Made by a program: the position numbers and the translations under genes. DNA of 64,000 bases, taken from contig DAOUAE010000089.1 of the NCBI GenBank assembly GCA_034433795.1, positions 26,836 through 90,835 of the forward strand, in the 5' to 3' direction. The notes beneath the pieces are model-generated. The model saw nothing but the letters and a program-made list of their open reading frames with translations, did not search any database and was not told the DNA's origin. The stretch's first letter is position 1, and each line of letters starts with the position of its first letter. This DNA comes from DAOUAE01 sp034433795. GTDB lineage: Bacteria > Chloroflexota > UBA6077 > FW602-bin22 > DAOUAE01. Of the stretch, positions 1 through 11,410 are shown piece by piece.

Positions 1-556
1 GCTACATCGTGGTGCGCTGGGTGCCCGAGGAGCCAGCCGGGGAGACCGCCCCGCCGGCCCCCGAGGGAGCCGGTGAGGCACCACTGGGGACCATCCGCCG
101 GCTGGTCCAGCAGTTCCTCCGCCCGTTCGGCCTGGCCGAGCGGCCGGCCGGCGACCGGCGCGGCGAACTGCTGGGCTTCGCCGGCATGTGGGTGATGCTC
201 GACGAAGCCCACATCACCACCATCTGCGTGCGCCAGGCGGCCCGCGGACGGGGACTGGGCGAACTGCTGCTGGCCAGCCTGATCGAGCTGGCGATGGAAC
301 TGGGCTGCCGCCGGGTCACGCTGGAGGTTCGGGTGTCGAACACCGTGGCCCAGAATCTCTACCGCAAGTACGGGTTCCGGATCGAGGGTGTCCGCCGCCA
401 CTATTACAGTGACAACGGCGAGGACGCCTATATCATGTGGAGCGAGCCGCTGGACGACCCGGCCTTCCAGCAGCGGTTTCAGGCCCTCAAGGCGCACCTG
501 GCCGAGAAACTGGCCAAGGCGCCCCCGCCCGTGGTGCCGACCAGCGGTGAGAGAGG

Positions 557-560
<4 letters not shown>
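1..560 (+). CDS. rimI: Ribosomal-protein-alanine N-acetyltransferase, GNAT family (5' end outside window)
   Basis: This is the C-terminal 185 codons of a RimI-type GNAT enzyme, which acetylates the N-terminal amine of ribosomal protein S18 in the cytoplasm. The frame is open to the window edge, so GTG at 9 is probably internal. The acetyl-CoA loop reads RQAARGRGLGELLL, and the end shows the RimI signature YRKYGFR followed by GVRRHYYSDNGEDAYIMW. A Pro/Ala-rich insert of about 40 residues sits between early strands, and a charged tail of about 25 residues follows the fold. The stop overlaps the polA start by 4 bp (GTGA), so the two are probably translationally coupled. The family is clear; the substrate is inferred from homology. 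Confidence 0.85.
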
Positions 561-3439
<2,879 letters not shown>

Positions 3440-3648
3440 GCGGGCGGGGAACGCTCACTTCGCCCCTCTCGCACCGCCGAGCAGAGCCCCTGGGGGGTGC
3501 GGCTCCAGACCGGCCGGACAGCCGTCGCCAGGAAGCAGCACCCGGCGGCCAGGGACTGAGACACCACGCCGAGGGTGGCCGAAGAGGTCCCTGGCGCCCA
3601 CGCCCCTCACGGGCCGGGCTTTTGACCTTCGGCGACTCCCAGCCGGGC

Positions 3649-4557
3649 TCAGCCAGCGAGAGTGGCCAGTTCGGCCAGCAGGCTCTTGACGTAACTGACG
3701 CTGCGGCCGTCGCCGGTCAGCTGGTCGCCGTAGCGCATCCCCTCGACAGCCAGGGGACCCCGGTAGCCGGCCTGCCACATGGCGGTGATGGCGAAGCGGT
3801 AGTCGATCTCGCCGTCGGGCAGAGGTACCTGGAGAAAGATAGCCCGCTGGAGTTCGGGGATGTGAACGCGCTGGAGGTTCTTGCAGTGCCAGTAGACCGC
3901 CTTGGGAGCCAGGGCCAGAATGGCGGCCTCCAGCGACTCCTCGGGGGTATCGTAGGCCCAGTAGATGTTGCCCAGGTCGGGGTTGAGACCGACGTTGGGA
4001 CGATTGATAAGGTCGAGGAGGTAGAGAGCCGACCAGGAGTTATCGGCGATGGAGTGCTGGTGGACCTCGATGCTGATCTGAAGGCCGTGGTCGGCGGCCA
4101 GGTCGGCGATCTGGGCCAGGCCGCGGGCGGTGTACTCGAAGTCGGTCATATGGGCCAGGCGGCTGGAGCCCTGGGAGACCGGCTGACCGTAGGTGGCGCC
4201 GGGGGCGTTGGGATCGACCGGGGTGGAGACGGTGGTGTTGACGATGCGGGCGCCAATGAGGGCAGCGAAGCGCACCGCCTCCTCCAGGCGCTGGCGGGTG
4301 AGGGCAGCCGTGCGGGGGTGATGCAGACCACCGCCCCCACGGACGGCCACACAGGGCAGGCCGTGGTCCTCGAGTTCGGCCCGCAGGTCGCGGACGGCGG
4401 CCGGATCGAGGGAGCCGACGCCCAGTTCCAGACCCTCGAAGCCCAGGCTTTTGACGGTCTTGAGGTACTGGCGCCGGACGTCGGGCGGTGGCAGGTCGAG
4501 CCCGGTGGTGTGGTGCGGATAGAACGCGCTGCGGCGGAAGGCGTAGATGACCTGCAT
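3649..4557 (-). CDS. Sugar phosphate isomerase/epimerase, TIM-barrel (AP endonuclease 2 fold)
   Basis: A 302-residue xylose-isomerase-like TIM-barrel protein that probably isomerises or epimerises a sugar or sugar derivative; the substrate cannot be read from sequence. The four expected metal ligands are at Glu164 (SIEVHQH), Asp194 (LNPDLGN), His224 (YWHCKN) and Glu272 (LAVEGM). The start is ATG at 4557 because AAGGAGG lies seven bases upstream; a longer open frame to 4641 would begin upstream of this ribosome binding site and overlap the promoter. It has its own promoter and leader, so it is probably separate from the ogg/rqcH unit above it. It ends convergently with polA across about 210 bp that hold no gene. 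Confidence 0.8.
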   Translation of the reverse strand: MQVIYAFRRSAFYPHHTTGLDLPPPDVRRQYLKTVKSLGFEGLELGVGSLDPAAVRDLRAELEDHGLPCVAVRGGGGLHHPRTAALTRQRLEEAVRFAALIGARIVNTTVSTPVDPNAPGATYGQPVSQGSSRLAHMTDFEYTARGLAQIADLAADHGLQISIEVHQHSIADNSWSALYLLDLINRPNVGLNPDLGNIYWAYDTPEESLEAAILALAPKAVYWHCKNLQRVHIPELQRAIFLQVPLPDGEIDYRFAITAMWQAGYRGPLAVEGMRYGDQLTGDGRSVSYVKSLLAELATLAG

Positions 4558-4612
4558 CGCGGGTCCTCCTTGCTCACCGGAGGTGACAGCCGGGGGCTGG
4601 CTTCCGTGGGGG

Positions 4613-4641
4613 ACTATAGGGCCCGACGCCGGGCCTGTCAA
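4613..4641 (-). promoter_or_regulatory. Promoter of the sugar isomerase gene, with inverted repeat in the spacer
   Basis: Reading the minus strand, TTGACA (4641-4636) and TATAGT (4618-4613) are separated by 17 bp, close to the sigma-70 consensus. The spacer is almost entirely an inverted repeat, GGCCCG-N4-CGGGCC (4619-4634), a plausible operator that would occlude RNA polymerase. The predicted leader is about 50 nt. Confidence 0.75.
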
Positions 4642-4645
4642 GAGG

Positions 4646-5572
4646 CTAGCGGGCGGCCAGGCCGGCCAGCCGGCCGGTCCGGGCGGCGTGGTAGAGGTAC
4701 TCCTGGGCCCAGCCGGCGGCCGGGCCGTAGCGCTGGCGGAAGAGGTCGCCGGCCAGGCGATAGGTGCGCGCGGTCAGAGTCCGGGTCGGCAGAGCCGACC
4801 CGAAGAGCCCACGGGCGACCTTCCAGGTCTGGGCGTCGATGGGCACCGCCTCGGCGAAGCCCAGACCGAAGAGACAGAGGCAGTCGGCCACCTTGGGCCC
4901 CACCCCCGGGGCCTCCTGCAGCCGCCGATGGGCCTCGGCGTAGGGCCGGGCGGCCAGATCACTCAGCCAGGCCCGCCCCCGCTCACAGTACCAGGCGGCC
5001 AGCCGGCGAATGACCCGGGCCCGGTAGCCGAGATTGCAGGGGCCGGTCAGGAGATCGTCGGGGGCGGCCAGGAGCGCCTCGGCTGTGGGAAAGGCCCGGT
5101 AGAGCCGGCCGTCGATCCAGGCGATGGGCGCCCCCAGCTGGGCGGCCAGCGATCGCACCATGTGGGTGATGCGCGGAACATGGCTGGCGGTGGCCAGGGC
5201 GAAGGTGAAGAGCATCTCCTCCGGGTCCTGACGGAGAACCCGCAGACCGGGAAAGGCCGCGAGGGCCATGGCCAGCCAGGGGTCGCGCGACCGCATGGCC
5301 GCCGCCCAGCCGGCCAGGTCGAAATCGGCCCAGAGGTAGCGGGCCAGGTCGAAACCGGGCGGGTAGGCCTGGCTGCAGGTCCACCGCCCCTCCTGCCAGA
5401 GCCGGACGATGTGCCCGCCGGCCACCCCGATCCAGGCGCCCTCGACCGGCTCCCAGCGGAACGTCTGACCGCAGGTGAAGGTCACCGCCGGGTCAAAGAG
5501 GTCCGGGCCGAGCGGGAGGGCCGCCACCGGCAGATCGGTCCAGCGCAGGTGGGGAACGGCGTCGGACGGCAT
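4646..5572 (-). CDS. ogg: 8-oxoguanine DNA glycosylase/AP lyase, OGG1 type
   Basis: A 308-residue bifunctional glycosylase that removes 8-oxoguanine and nicks the abasic site. It resembles eukaryotic OGG1 over its whole length: the N-terminal OGG_N domain with CGQTFRW (34-40), the RQDPEEMLFTF helix, a helix-hairpin-helix GVGPKVADC (223-231) with catalytic Lys227, and Asp246 in VPIDAQTW. The C-terminal GPAAGWAQEYL also matches OGG1. The Asn triad that contacts the orphan cytosine in human OGG1 is replaced by Ala-Ser-His (129-131). The start lies one base from the rqcH stop, so the two are co-transcribed. Confidence 0.92.
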   Translation of the reverse strand: MPSDAVPHLRWTDLPVAALPLGPDLFDPAVTFTCGQTFRWEPVEGAWIGVAGGHIVRLWQEGRWTCSQAYPPGFDLARYLWADFDLAGWAAAMRSRDPWLAMALAAFPGLRVLRQDPEEMLFTFALATASHVPRITHMVRSLAAQLGAPIAWIDGRLYRAFPTAEALLAAPDDLLTGPCNLGYRARVIRRLAAWYCERGRAWLSDLAARPYAEAHRRLQEAPGVGPKVADCLCLFGLGFAEAVPIDAQTWKVARGLFGSALPTRTLTARTYRLAGDLFRQRYGPAAGWAQEYLYHAARTGRLAGLAAR

Positions 5573-5573
5573 C

Positions 5574-7298
5574 TCAGGAGGCGGGCGAGAGCGCCTGGAG
5601 GTCGTCCGGGGCGAGAGGGCGGACGAGCAGCGTCTTCTCGCCGCTGTAGGTCACCAGCCCCGGCGGGGCGTCGGGCAGCCGGCGGACGTGCTTGCGCAGG
5701 GTGTAGTCCACCGCCACCCGGCTCTCGCCCCGGGCCTGGCTGTAGTAGGCGGCCAGGCCGGCAGCCACCGTCAGCGCCCGGGGCGTCACCGGCCGGCCGC
5801 CGGCCCGCAGGACGACATGAGCCCCGGGCACCCCCCGGGCGTGGAACCAGAGATCGTCGGGGCCGGCCAGGTCGAAGGTCAGCCGGGCGTTCTGCTGGTT
5901 GCTCCGGCCGACGTAGATGGCGCAGCCGTCCACCTCGACCACCGGGCGCAGCGGGGCTGGCCGGGCCGATTTCTTCTTCGTCGGCGTCGTGGGGACTCCC
6001 GGCCGCCAGGACAGGTCGGCGGCCAGGGCGCGCAGGTCCTCGACGGTGGTGGCCGTCTCCAGCAGCACGGCGATGTGGTCGAGGTAGGCCTGCTCGAGAT
6101 CCAGGGCGGCCAGCAGGGCCGGCACCTGGCGGGCGGCATCGCGGGCCTTGGCGTAGCGACGGAAGTACTCCTGAGCGTTCTCGACGGGCGAGAGAGCGGG
6201 GTCGAGGGGGATGGTCCGGTCGTCGAGGGTGAGCGTCGTCTGACCGGGAGCGATGGTGGTGGCGTAGGCCAGGAGGAGTTCGCCGGCCTCACGCCAGGCG
6301 GTGGCCTGCGCGGCCTGGTCCAGTTCGCGCTGGAGCGCCTCGCGCCGGCGCTCCAGCTGCCGGCGGGCCTCCTCCACCCGGGCTCGCAGCGCCGTCCGCA
6401 GAGCGCCCAGTCGGTCCACCGCCCGACTCTGGGCGTAGAAGCGCTCTATGGCCAGGCTGATACTTTCGACCGGCTCCCAGGTCCCCAGATGGGTGAGGGG
6501 GTAGGGAGCGAAGGCCACCAGGTCCTGGCCCTCGCGAGCCAGCGAGGGCTGCCACTGGCCCTCGTCCAGCGGCCGGAGAAGATCGGTCAGCGCGCGGGCC
6601 AGGGCGGCTGGGTCGGTGGCGGCGGCCGGGGCGTCCGCCTGGCCGGTGGCACGGAAGACCGCCTCGCGGGCCAGGAGCGGGCTCAGGCCGGCCAGGCCGC
6701 GGACCAGCGTCTGCCAGGCGGGGGTGGTGGGCTGGCTGGCGAGGAGAGCGGCCAGGGTGGCGGGCGCGACCGGGTAGGGCGGCTCTTTGGCCTGAGCCGG
6801 CGGACCGACGTAGGGCTGTTTGGGCAGGATGACGCGGTAGCGGTTGATCGCGGCCGGGACGCGCTTGATGGCCTCCAGCACCAGGCCATCGCCGACCAGG
6901 ACGATGTTGCTGTAGCGGCCGATGAGTTCTATAATCAGCCTCAGGTCGGCCGGTCCGCTCTCCTTGTCGGCCGTCGGCGGGCCGAAGACCAGGTGGAGCA
7001 CCCGCTCGAAGGCGGGCTGCTCGAGGCCGATGAGCCGGCGGCCGCGGACGTACTTGCGCAGGAGCAAAAGCAACGGAGTCACCCGCTCCGTCCGGGCCGG
7101 TGGTGCGCTCAGCCGGTGCAACCGTGGAGCCTGCGGATCGGCCGAGGCCAGAAGCCAGTGTCGCCGGCCGTGGGCGTAGATCTCCAGCGCCAGGGAGAGG
7201 TCGTCGGGATGAACGACCTTCTGGACCCGTCCCCCCAGGCAGTGGGCCCGCAGGTCGGCGACGAGGGCAGCAAGAGTGATCGCGTCGATCGTGCTCAT
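5574..7298 (-). CDS. rqcH: NFACT-family protein, RqcH/Rqc2 type
   Basis: A 574-residue protein of the NFACT family (older name: fibronectin-binding protein A). Bacterial RqcH binds stalled 50S subunits carrying peptidyl-tRNA and adds C-terminal alanine tails that mark nascent chains for degradation. The order is NFACT-N (about 1-190), a helix-hairpin-helix segment, a long Arg/Glu-rich coiled coil (about 290-350), and NFACT-R at the end with DGCAIYVGRSNQQNARLTF and DLWFHARGVPGAHVVL. The usual N-terminal Asp-Arg pair appears as Glu-Arg (AFERVLHL). The gene is first in a unit with ogg and diverges from gmk, with only 20 bp between the two start codons. The ATG has no strong Shine-Dalgarno sequence. 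Confidence 0.88.
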   Translation of the reverse strand: MSTIDAITLAALVADLRAHCLGGRVQKVVHPDDLSLALEIYAHGRRHWLLASADPQAPRLHRLSAPPARTERVTPLLLLLRKYVRGRRLIGLEQPAFERVLHLVFGPPTADKESGPADLRLIIELIGRYSNIVLVGDGLVLEAIKRVPAAINRYRVILPKQPYVGPPAQAKEPPYPVAPATLAALLASQPTTPAWQTLVRGLAGLSPLLAREAVFRATGQADAPAAATDPAALARALTDLLRPLDEGQWQPSLAREGQDLVAFAPYPLTHLGTWEPVESISLAIERFYAQSRAVDRLGALRTALRARVEEARRQLERRREALQRELDQAAQATAWREAGELLLAYATTIAPGQTTLTLDDRTIPLDPALSPVENAQEYFRRYAKARDAARQVPALLAALDLEQAYLDHIAVLLETATTVEDLRALAADLSWRPGVPTTPTKKKSARPAPLRPVVEVDGCAIYVGRSNQQNARLTFDLAGPDDLWFHARGVPGAHVVLRAGGRPVTPRALTVAAGLAAYYSQARGESRVAVDYTLRKHVRRLPDAPPGLVTYSGEKTLLVRPLAPDDLQALSPAS

Positions 7299-7318
7299 AG
7301 CCAGATGAATGATAGCAC

Positions 7319-7993
7319 ATGGCGATGACCGAACTCCCGACCGGCAGTCGGCACCCCGTGGCCGCGCCCCAGCCGCTCTTCACCGGTCCGCTGCCGGGTG
7401 AGCCGCAGGGGATTCTTTTCGTGCTCTCCGGCCCCTCCGGGGTGGGCAAGGACTCGGTCATCCGGGCGCTCAAGGCTGAGGGGTTCCCGCTCCAGTACGT
7501 GGTGACGGTGACGACCCGTCCCCGGCGGCCGACCGAGGTCCACGGCCGCGACTACTTCTTCGTCTCGCCGGCCGAGTTCCAGCGGCTCAAAGACCAGGGA
7601 CGGCTTCTGGAGTGGGCGGTGGTCCACGGCCACGAGTACGGTACGCCGCTCGACCAGGTTCAGGCAGCGCTGGCGGCCGGGCAGGACGTGCTGCTCAAGA
7701 TCGATGTTCAGGGCGCGGCCCAGGTGAAGCGCCGGGTGCCCGGGGCGGTCTTCATCTTTCTGGCGCCCCCCTCGCTGGAGGACCTGGCCGCCCGGCTGGC
7801 CCAGCGAGGCACCGAGAGCCCGGAGGCCCTGGCCCGGCGGCTGGCCGACGCCCAGGCCGAACTCCAGCGTCTGCGCGAGTACGATTACGTGGTGATCAAC
7901 CGGGCTGGTGCCCTGGAGATGGCGGTGGCGCACCTCAAGGCGATCATCACCGCCGAGCGGCTGCGCGTCCAGCCGCGTCGCACGCGCCTCTAG
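7319..7993 (+). CDS. gmk: Guanylate kinase
   Basis: A 224-residue GMP kinase (ATP + GMP to ADP + GDP). The P-loop GPSGVGKDS lies at about residues 38-46, followed by the GMP-binding segment TTRPRRPTEVHGRDYFFVS and the lid region. About 35 residues precede the P-loop, longer than in E. coli. I keep ATG 7319, although ATG 7325 is possible and neither has a good ribosome binding site. The stop abuts the priA start codon directly, so translation is probably coupled. Confidence 0.93.
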   Translation: MAMTELPTGSRHPVAAPQPLFTGPLPGEPQGILFVLSGPSGVGKDSVIRALKAEGFPLQYVVTVTTRPRRPTEVHGRDYFFVSPAEFQRLKDQGRLLEWAVVHGHEYGTPLDQVQAALAAGQDVLLKIDVQGAAQVKRRVPGAVFIFLAPPSLEDLAARLAQRGTESPEALARRLADAQAELQRLREYDYVVINRAGALEMAVAHLKAIITAERLRVQPRRTRL

Positions 7994-10393
7994 ATGGCGG
8001 TCGCCGAGGTCCTGGTCCTGCTGACGGTCCCGCGCGACCTCCGCCTCCACTACGCCGTCCCGCCGACGCTGACCGTCGAACCGGGGCATCTGGTGGTGGT
8101 CCCGCTGGGGCCGCGCCGGGTGCAGGGTGTGGTCTGGCAGGTGGACCCGGCGGCCGCCGACGCCGACCTGCGGCCGATCCTCTCGCTGGTCTACCCCCGG
8201 CCGGTCCTGACCGCTCTCCAGCGCCGGCTGGCCACCGAGGTCGCCGCCGCCAGCTGCGCTCCCCTCAGCACCGTCGTCCGGCTGATGGTCCCGCCGGCCC
8301 TGCGGCAGCGGGGAACGGTGGTGCTCCGGCTGGCCCGGGCGCCGGCGGCGCCCCTGGCCCCGGAGGAACAGCGGGTGGCCGAGGCGGTCCAGGCCGCCCG
8401 GCAGGTCAGTTACCGCCAGCTGCGGGCTCGACTGCCGCTGCCCCGGCTGGAGCGGGTGGTCGAGCGGCTGGTCCGGCGGGGGGTGCTGGTGCGCGAGTAC
8501 ACCCTGCCGGCGCCCCGGCTGTCCGGGCGGGTTGAGCGCTATCTGGTCCTGGCCCGAACCGAGCCCTGGCCGAGCGGGAGTCCGCGCCAGGCCGCGGTCC
8601 TCCAGTACCTTCAGACCGCTCAGGCGGCCGGGCGGACCGAGGTGCCGCTCGAAGAGGTGCGGGTCCAGACCGGGGCCAGCGGGGCGGTCCTGCGGACGCT
8701 GATCGCCCGGGGGTATCTGCAGCTGGTCAGCCGGGAGGTCTGGCCGCGTCCGGCTGTCCTGGCCGGGCGCGAGCCGCTGAGCGGGACGCTCACAGCAGAG
8801 CAGGCAGCGGCCGTCCAGGCCATCGCGGCCGCCGTGGCCGCCGGTCAGCCCACGGTCTTTCTGCTCCACGGGGTGACCGGGTCGGGCAAGACCCTGGTCT
8901 ATCTCGCGGCCATCACTGCGGTGGTGCGCCAGGGACGGCGGGTGCTGGTGCTGGTGCCCGAGATCGCCCTGACCCCCCAGACGGTCCACCGCTTCGGCGC
9001 CCACTTCCCGGGCCAGGTGGCGCTCCTGCACAGCGGGCTGCGGCCGCTGGTCCACTTCGCCGAGTGGCAGCGGGTCCGTGACGGCCAGGCGCCGATCGTC
9101 ATCGGCCCGCGCTCGGCCGTTCTGGCGCCGCTCGACAACCTGGGGCTCATTATCGTGGACGAGGAGCACGATCCCTCCTACAAGGCGGCCGACCCACCCC
9201 GCTACCACGCGCGCGAGGTGGCCGTCGCCCTCGGCCGGCTGGCCGGGGCGCCGGTGGTGCTGGGGAGCGCTACGCCGGACGTGGTCTCCTACTACCGGGC
9301 CGAGTCCGGCTCCTACCGGCTTCTCCGCCTGCCGGAGCGCGTCGGCCCGGCCGGCCAGGTCCAGGGGCTGCCGGTCGTCGAGGTGGTGGACATGCGGGCC
9401 GAACGTCGCCGGGGCGAGACCGGACTGTTCAGCGCCCGGCTGCGGGCGGCCATCGCCGAGACGCTGGAGCGTGGCGAGCAGGCGCTCCTCTTTCTCAACC
9501 GTCGGGGAGCCGGGAGCTTTGTCTTCTGTCCACGCTGCGGCCACAGCGTTCGCTGTCGGCGCTGCGACCTGGGGCTGACCTATCACGCCACCCTCGACGC
9601 TCTCCTCTGCCACCTCTGCCACGGGCGCTGGCCGCTGCCGCCTCTCTGCCCCCAGTGCCGGCGCGGCCCGCTGCGGATTCTGGGGGTGGGTACCCAGCGT
9701 GTCGAGCAGGAGGTCCGGGCGCTCTTTCCGGCGGCGCGGGTGGCGCGCTGGGACCGCGACGCCCTGAGCGGTGGGACCGATGAGGCCGAACTCCTGCGAC
9801 GGGTGCGTGAGCACGAGGTGGACATCGTCGTCGGGACGCAGATGGTCGCCAAAGGGCTGCATCTGCCGGGCATCACGCTGGTGGGCGTGGTCCTGGCCGA
9901 CATCGCCCTCCACCTGCCCGACCTCTGGGCGGCCGAGCGCACCTTCCAGCTGCTGACCCAGGTCGCCGGGCGCGCCGGCCGGGGGCGGCCGCCCGGCCGG
10001 GTGGTCCTCCAGACCTATCAGCCCGAGCACTACGCCATCCGGGCGGCCAGTCAGCACGCCTACCATCTCTTCTACACCCAGGAGGTGGCCTTCCGACGGG
10101 CCCACGCCTATCCTCCGTTCAGCCGGCTGGCCCGGCTGATCTGTGTTCACACCAGCGAACGGGCGGCCCGGACCGCGGCCGAGCGGCTGGCCGGACGGCT
10201 GCGCGCCGAGATCGCCCGGCGCGGGCTGCCGGCGACGAGCGTCCTGGGGCCGGCGCCGGCCTACTATCGCCGTGTCCGGGGGCTCTACCGCTGGCAGGTG
10301 GTGGTGCGCGGACCGGCGCTGGCCGACTGGCTGGGGGAGATACCGCTGCCGCCAGGGTGCGCGCTGGACCTCGACCCGGTGACGCTGGTCTGA
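7994..10393 (+). CDS. priA: Primosomal protein N' (replication restart helicase)
   Basis: A 799-residue 3'-5' helicase that recognises stalled forks and reloads the replisome. It has the N-terminal DNA-binding region, Walker A HGVTGSGKT (Lys299), Walker B DEEH (389-392) with EEHDPSYKA, motif III GSATPD, and a zinc module of paired CxxC motifs beginning at Cys512 (CPRCGH, CRRC, CHLC, CPQC). The C-terminal helicase motifs GTQMVAKG and QVAGRAGRG follow. Length and architecture are normal. It starts immediately after the gmk stop. Confidence 0.96.
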   Translation: MAVAEVLVLLTVPRDLRLHYAVPPTLTVEPGHLVVVPLGPRRVQGVVWQVDPAAADADLRPILSLVYPRPVLTALQRRLATEVAAASCAPLSTVVRLMVPPALRQRGTVVLRLARAPAAPLAPEEQRVAEAVQAARQVSYRQLRARLPLPRLERVVERLVRRGVLVREYTLPAPRLSGRVERYLVLARTEPWPSGSPRQAAVLQYLQTAQAAGRTEVPLEEVRVQTGASGAVLRTLIARGYLQLVSREVWPRPAVLAGREPLSGTLTAEQAAAVQAIAAAVAAGQPTVFLLHGVTGSGKTLVYLAAITAVVRQGRRVLVLVPEIALTPQTVHRFGAHFPGQVALLHSGLRPLVHFAEWQRVRDGQAPIVIGPRSAVLAPLDNLGLIIVDEEHDPSYKAADPPRYHAREVAVALGRLAGAPVVLGSATPDVVSYYRAESGSYRLLRLPERVGPAGQVQGLPVVEVVDMRAERRRGETGLFSARLRAAIAETLERGEQALLFLNRRGAGSFVFCPRCGHSVRCRRCDLGLTYHATLDALLCHLCHGRWPLPPLCPQCRRGPLRILGVGTQRVEQEVRALFPAARVARWDRDALSGGTDEAELLRRVREHEVDIVVGTQMVAKGLHLPGITLVGVVLADIALHLPDLWAAERTFQLLTQVAGRAGRGRPPGRVVLQTYQPEHYAIRAASQHAYHLFYTQEVAFRRAHAYPPFSRLARLICVHTSERAARTAAERLAGRLRAEIARRGLPATSVLGPAPAYYRRVRGLYRWQVVVRGPALADWLGEIPLPPGCALDLDPVTLV

Positions 10394-10407
10394 GCCAGGT
10401 CCCCCGC

Positions 10408-10437
10408 TTGACAGCCCCCCAGTCTCAGGGCTATGCT
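10408..10437 (+). promoter_or_regulatory. Promoter of the carbohydrate operon
   Basis: TTGACA (10408-10413) is followed after 18 bp by TATGCT (10432-10437; the overlapping CTATGC has 17-bp spacing). The predicted transcript begins near 10444, so the reading frame open from 10433 cannot start there; ATG 10487 with AAGGAGG is the start. Confidence 0.7.
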
Positions 10438-10486
10438 GGGGCCGCCACGGCGCCCGCACGAGCGGCGCCGTCTCCAAGGAGGGGCC

Positions 10487-11401
10487 ATGAAACTGGGGCT
10501 GATGTCCGCCGCCTTCCCGACGCTCAGTCTGGAGGAACTGGCCGCCTGGGCGGCCGAGAACGGCTTCCAGATGCTGGAGATCGCCTGCTGGCCGGTGGGG
10601 GAGAAAGAGCGCCGCTACGCCGGCGTGACCCATATCGATGTGACCAGCCTGACCCCGCAGCGGGTGGCCGAGATCCGGGCCCTTCTCCAGCGCCACAACC
10701 TGGAGATCTCCTCCCTCGGCTACTATCCCAACCCCCTCGACCCCGACCCGGCCCACCGCGAGCACGTCATCGACCACCTCAAAAAGGTGATCCTGGCGGC
10801 CGAACAGCTCGGCGTGCCGGTCGTCGGCACCTTCATCGGACGCGACTGGCGCCGGACGGTCGAGGACAACCTGGCCATGTTCCGTGAAATCTGGCCGCCG
10901 ATCGTCCGCTTCGCCGCCGAGCACCATGTGAAAATCGCCATCGAGAACTGTCCGATGCTCTTCTCCAACGATGAGTGGCCGGGCGGCAAGAACCTGGCCT
11001 ACTCCCCCGCCATCTGGCGGAAGATGTTCGAGATCATTCCCGACGAGAACTTCGGCCTGAACCTTGATCCCTCGCATCTGGTCTGGCAGTTCATCGACTA
11101 CATCCGGCCCATCTACGAGTTCAAGGACCGTATCTTCCACGTCCACGCCAAAGATATGCAGATCGACCGGGAGATGCTCTACCAGGACGGCATCCTGGGG
11201 CTGGGCTTCCGCTGGCAGATCCCCCGCCTGCCCGGACTGGGCGAGGTGGACTGGGCCAAGTTCATCTCGGCCCTCTACCGGGTGGGCTACGACTACGTTA
11301 TCAGCATCGAGCACGAGGACCGGGCCTTCGAGGGAACGGTCGACCTGGTCAAGCGGGGCTTCCTCATCGCCCGCAACACCCTGGCTCCGCTCATCGTCTG
11401 A
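10487..11401 (+). CDS. Sugar phosphate isomerase/epimerase
   Basis: A 304-residue TIM-barrel protein of the AP_endonuc_2 family, the first gene of a six-gene carbohydrate operon. Metal ligands are visible as Glu in IAIENCP, Asp in LNLDPSHL, His in FHVHAKDM and Glu in ISIEHEDR. The fold and ligand pattern resemble hydroxypyruvate isomerase, 3-dehydroshikimate dehydratase and tagatose epimerases, which cannot be separated by eye. The start is ATG 10487, four bases after AAGGAGG (10476-10482). Company with a ROK kinase and Gfo/Idh/MocA dehydrogenase suggests breakdown of an unusual sugar or cyclitol. Confidence 0.82.
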   Translation: MKLGLMSAAFPTLSLEELAAWAAENGFQMLEIACWPVGEKERRYAGVTHIDVTSLTPQRVAEIRALLQRHNLEISSLGYYPNPLDPDPAHREHVIDHLKKVILAAEQLGVPVVGTFIGRDWRRTVEDNLAMFREIWPPIVRFAAEHHVKIAIENCPMLFSNDEWPGGKNLAYSPAIWRKMFEIIPDENFGLNLDPSHLVWQFIDYIRPIYEFKDRIFHVHAKDMQIDREMLYQDGILGLGFRWQIPRLPGLGEVDWAKFISALYRVGYDYVISIEHEDRAFEGTVDLVKRGFLIARNTLAPLIV

Positions 11402-11410
11402 GGGCTGGCG

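Noticed and set aside
7299..7345. Minus-strand promoter TATCAT (7314-7309) for rqcH
   Set aside because: The -10-like hexamer is acceptable, but no -35 element is seen at 16-18 bp and the gap between the divergent genes is only 20 bp; too weak to list.
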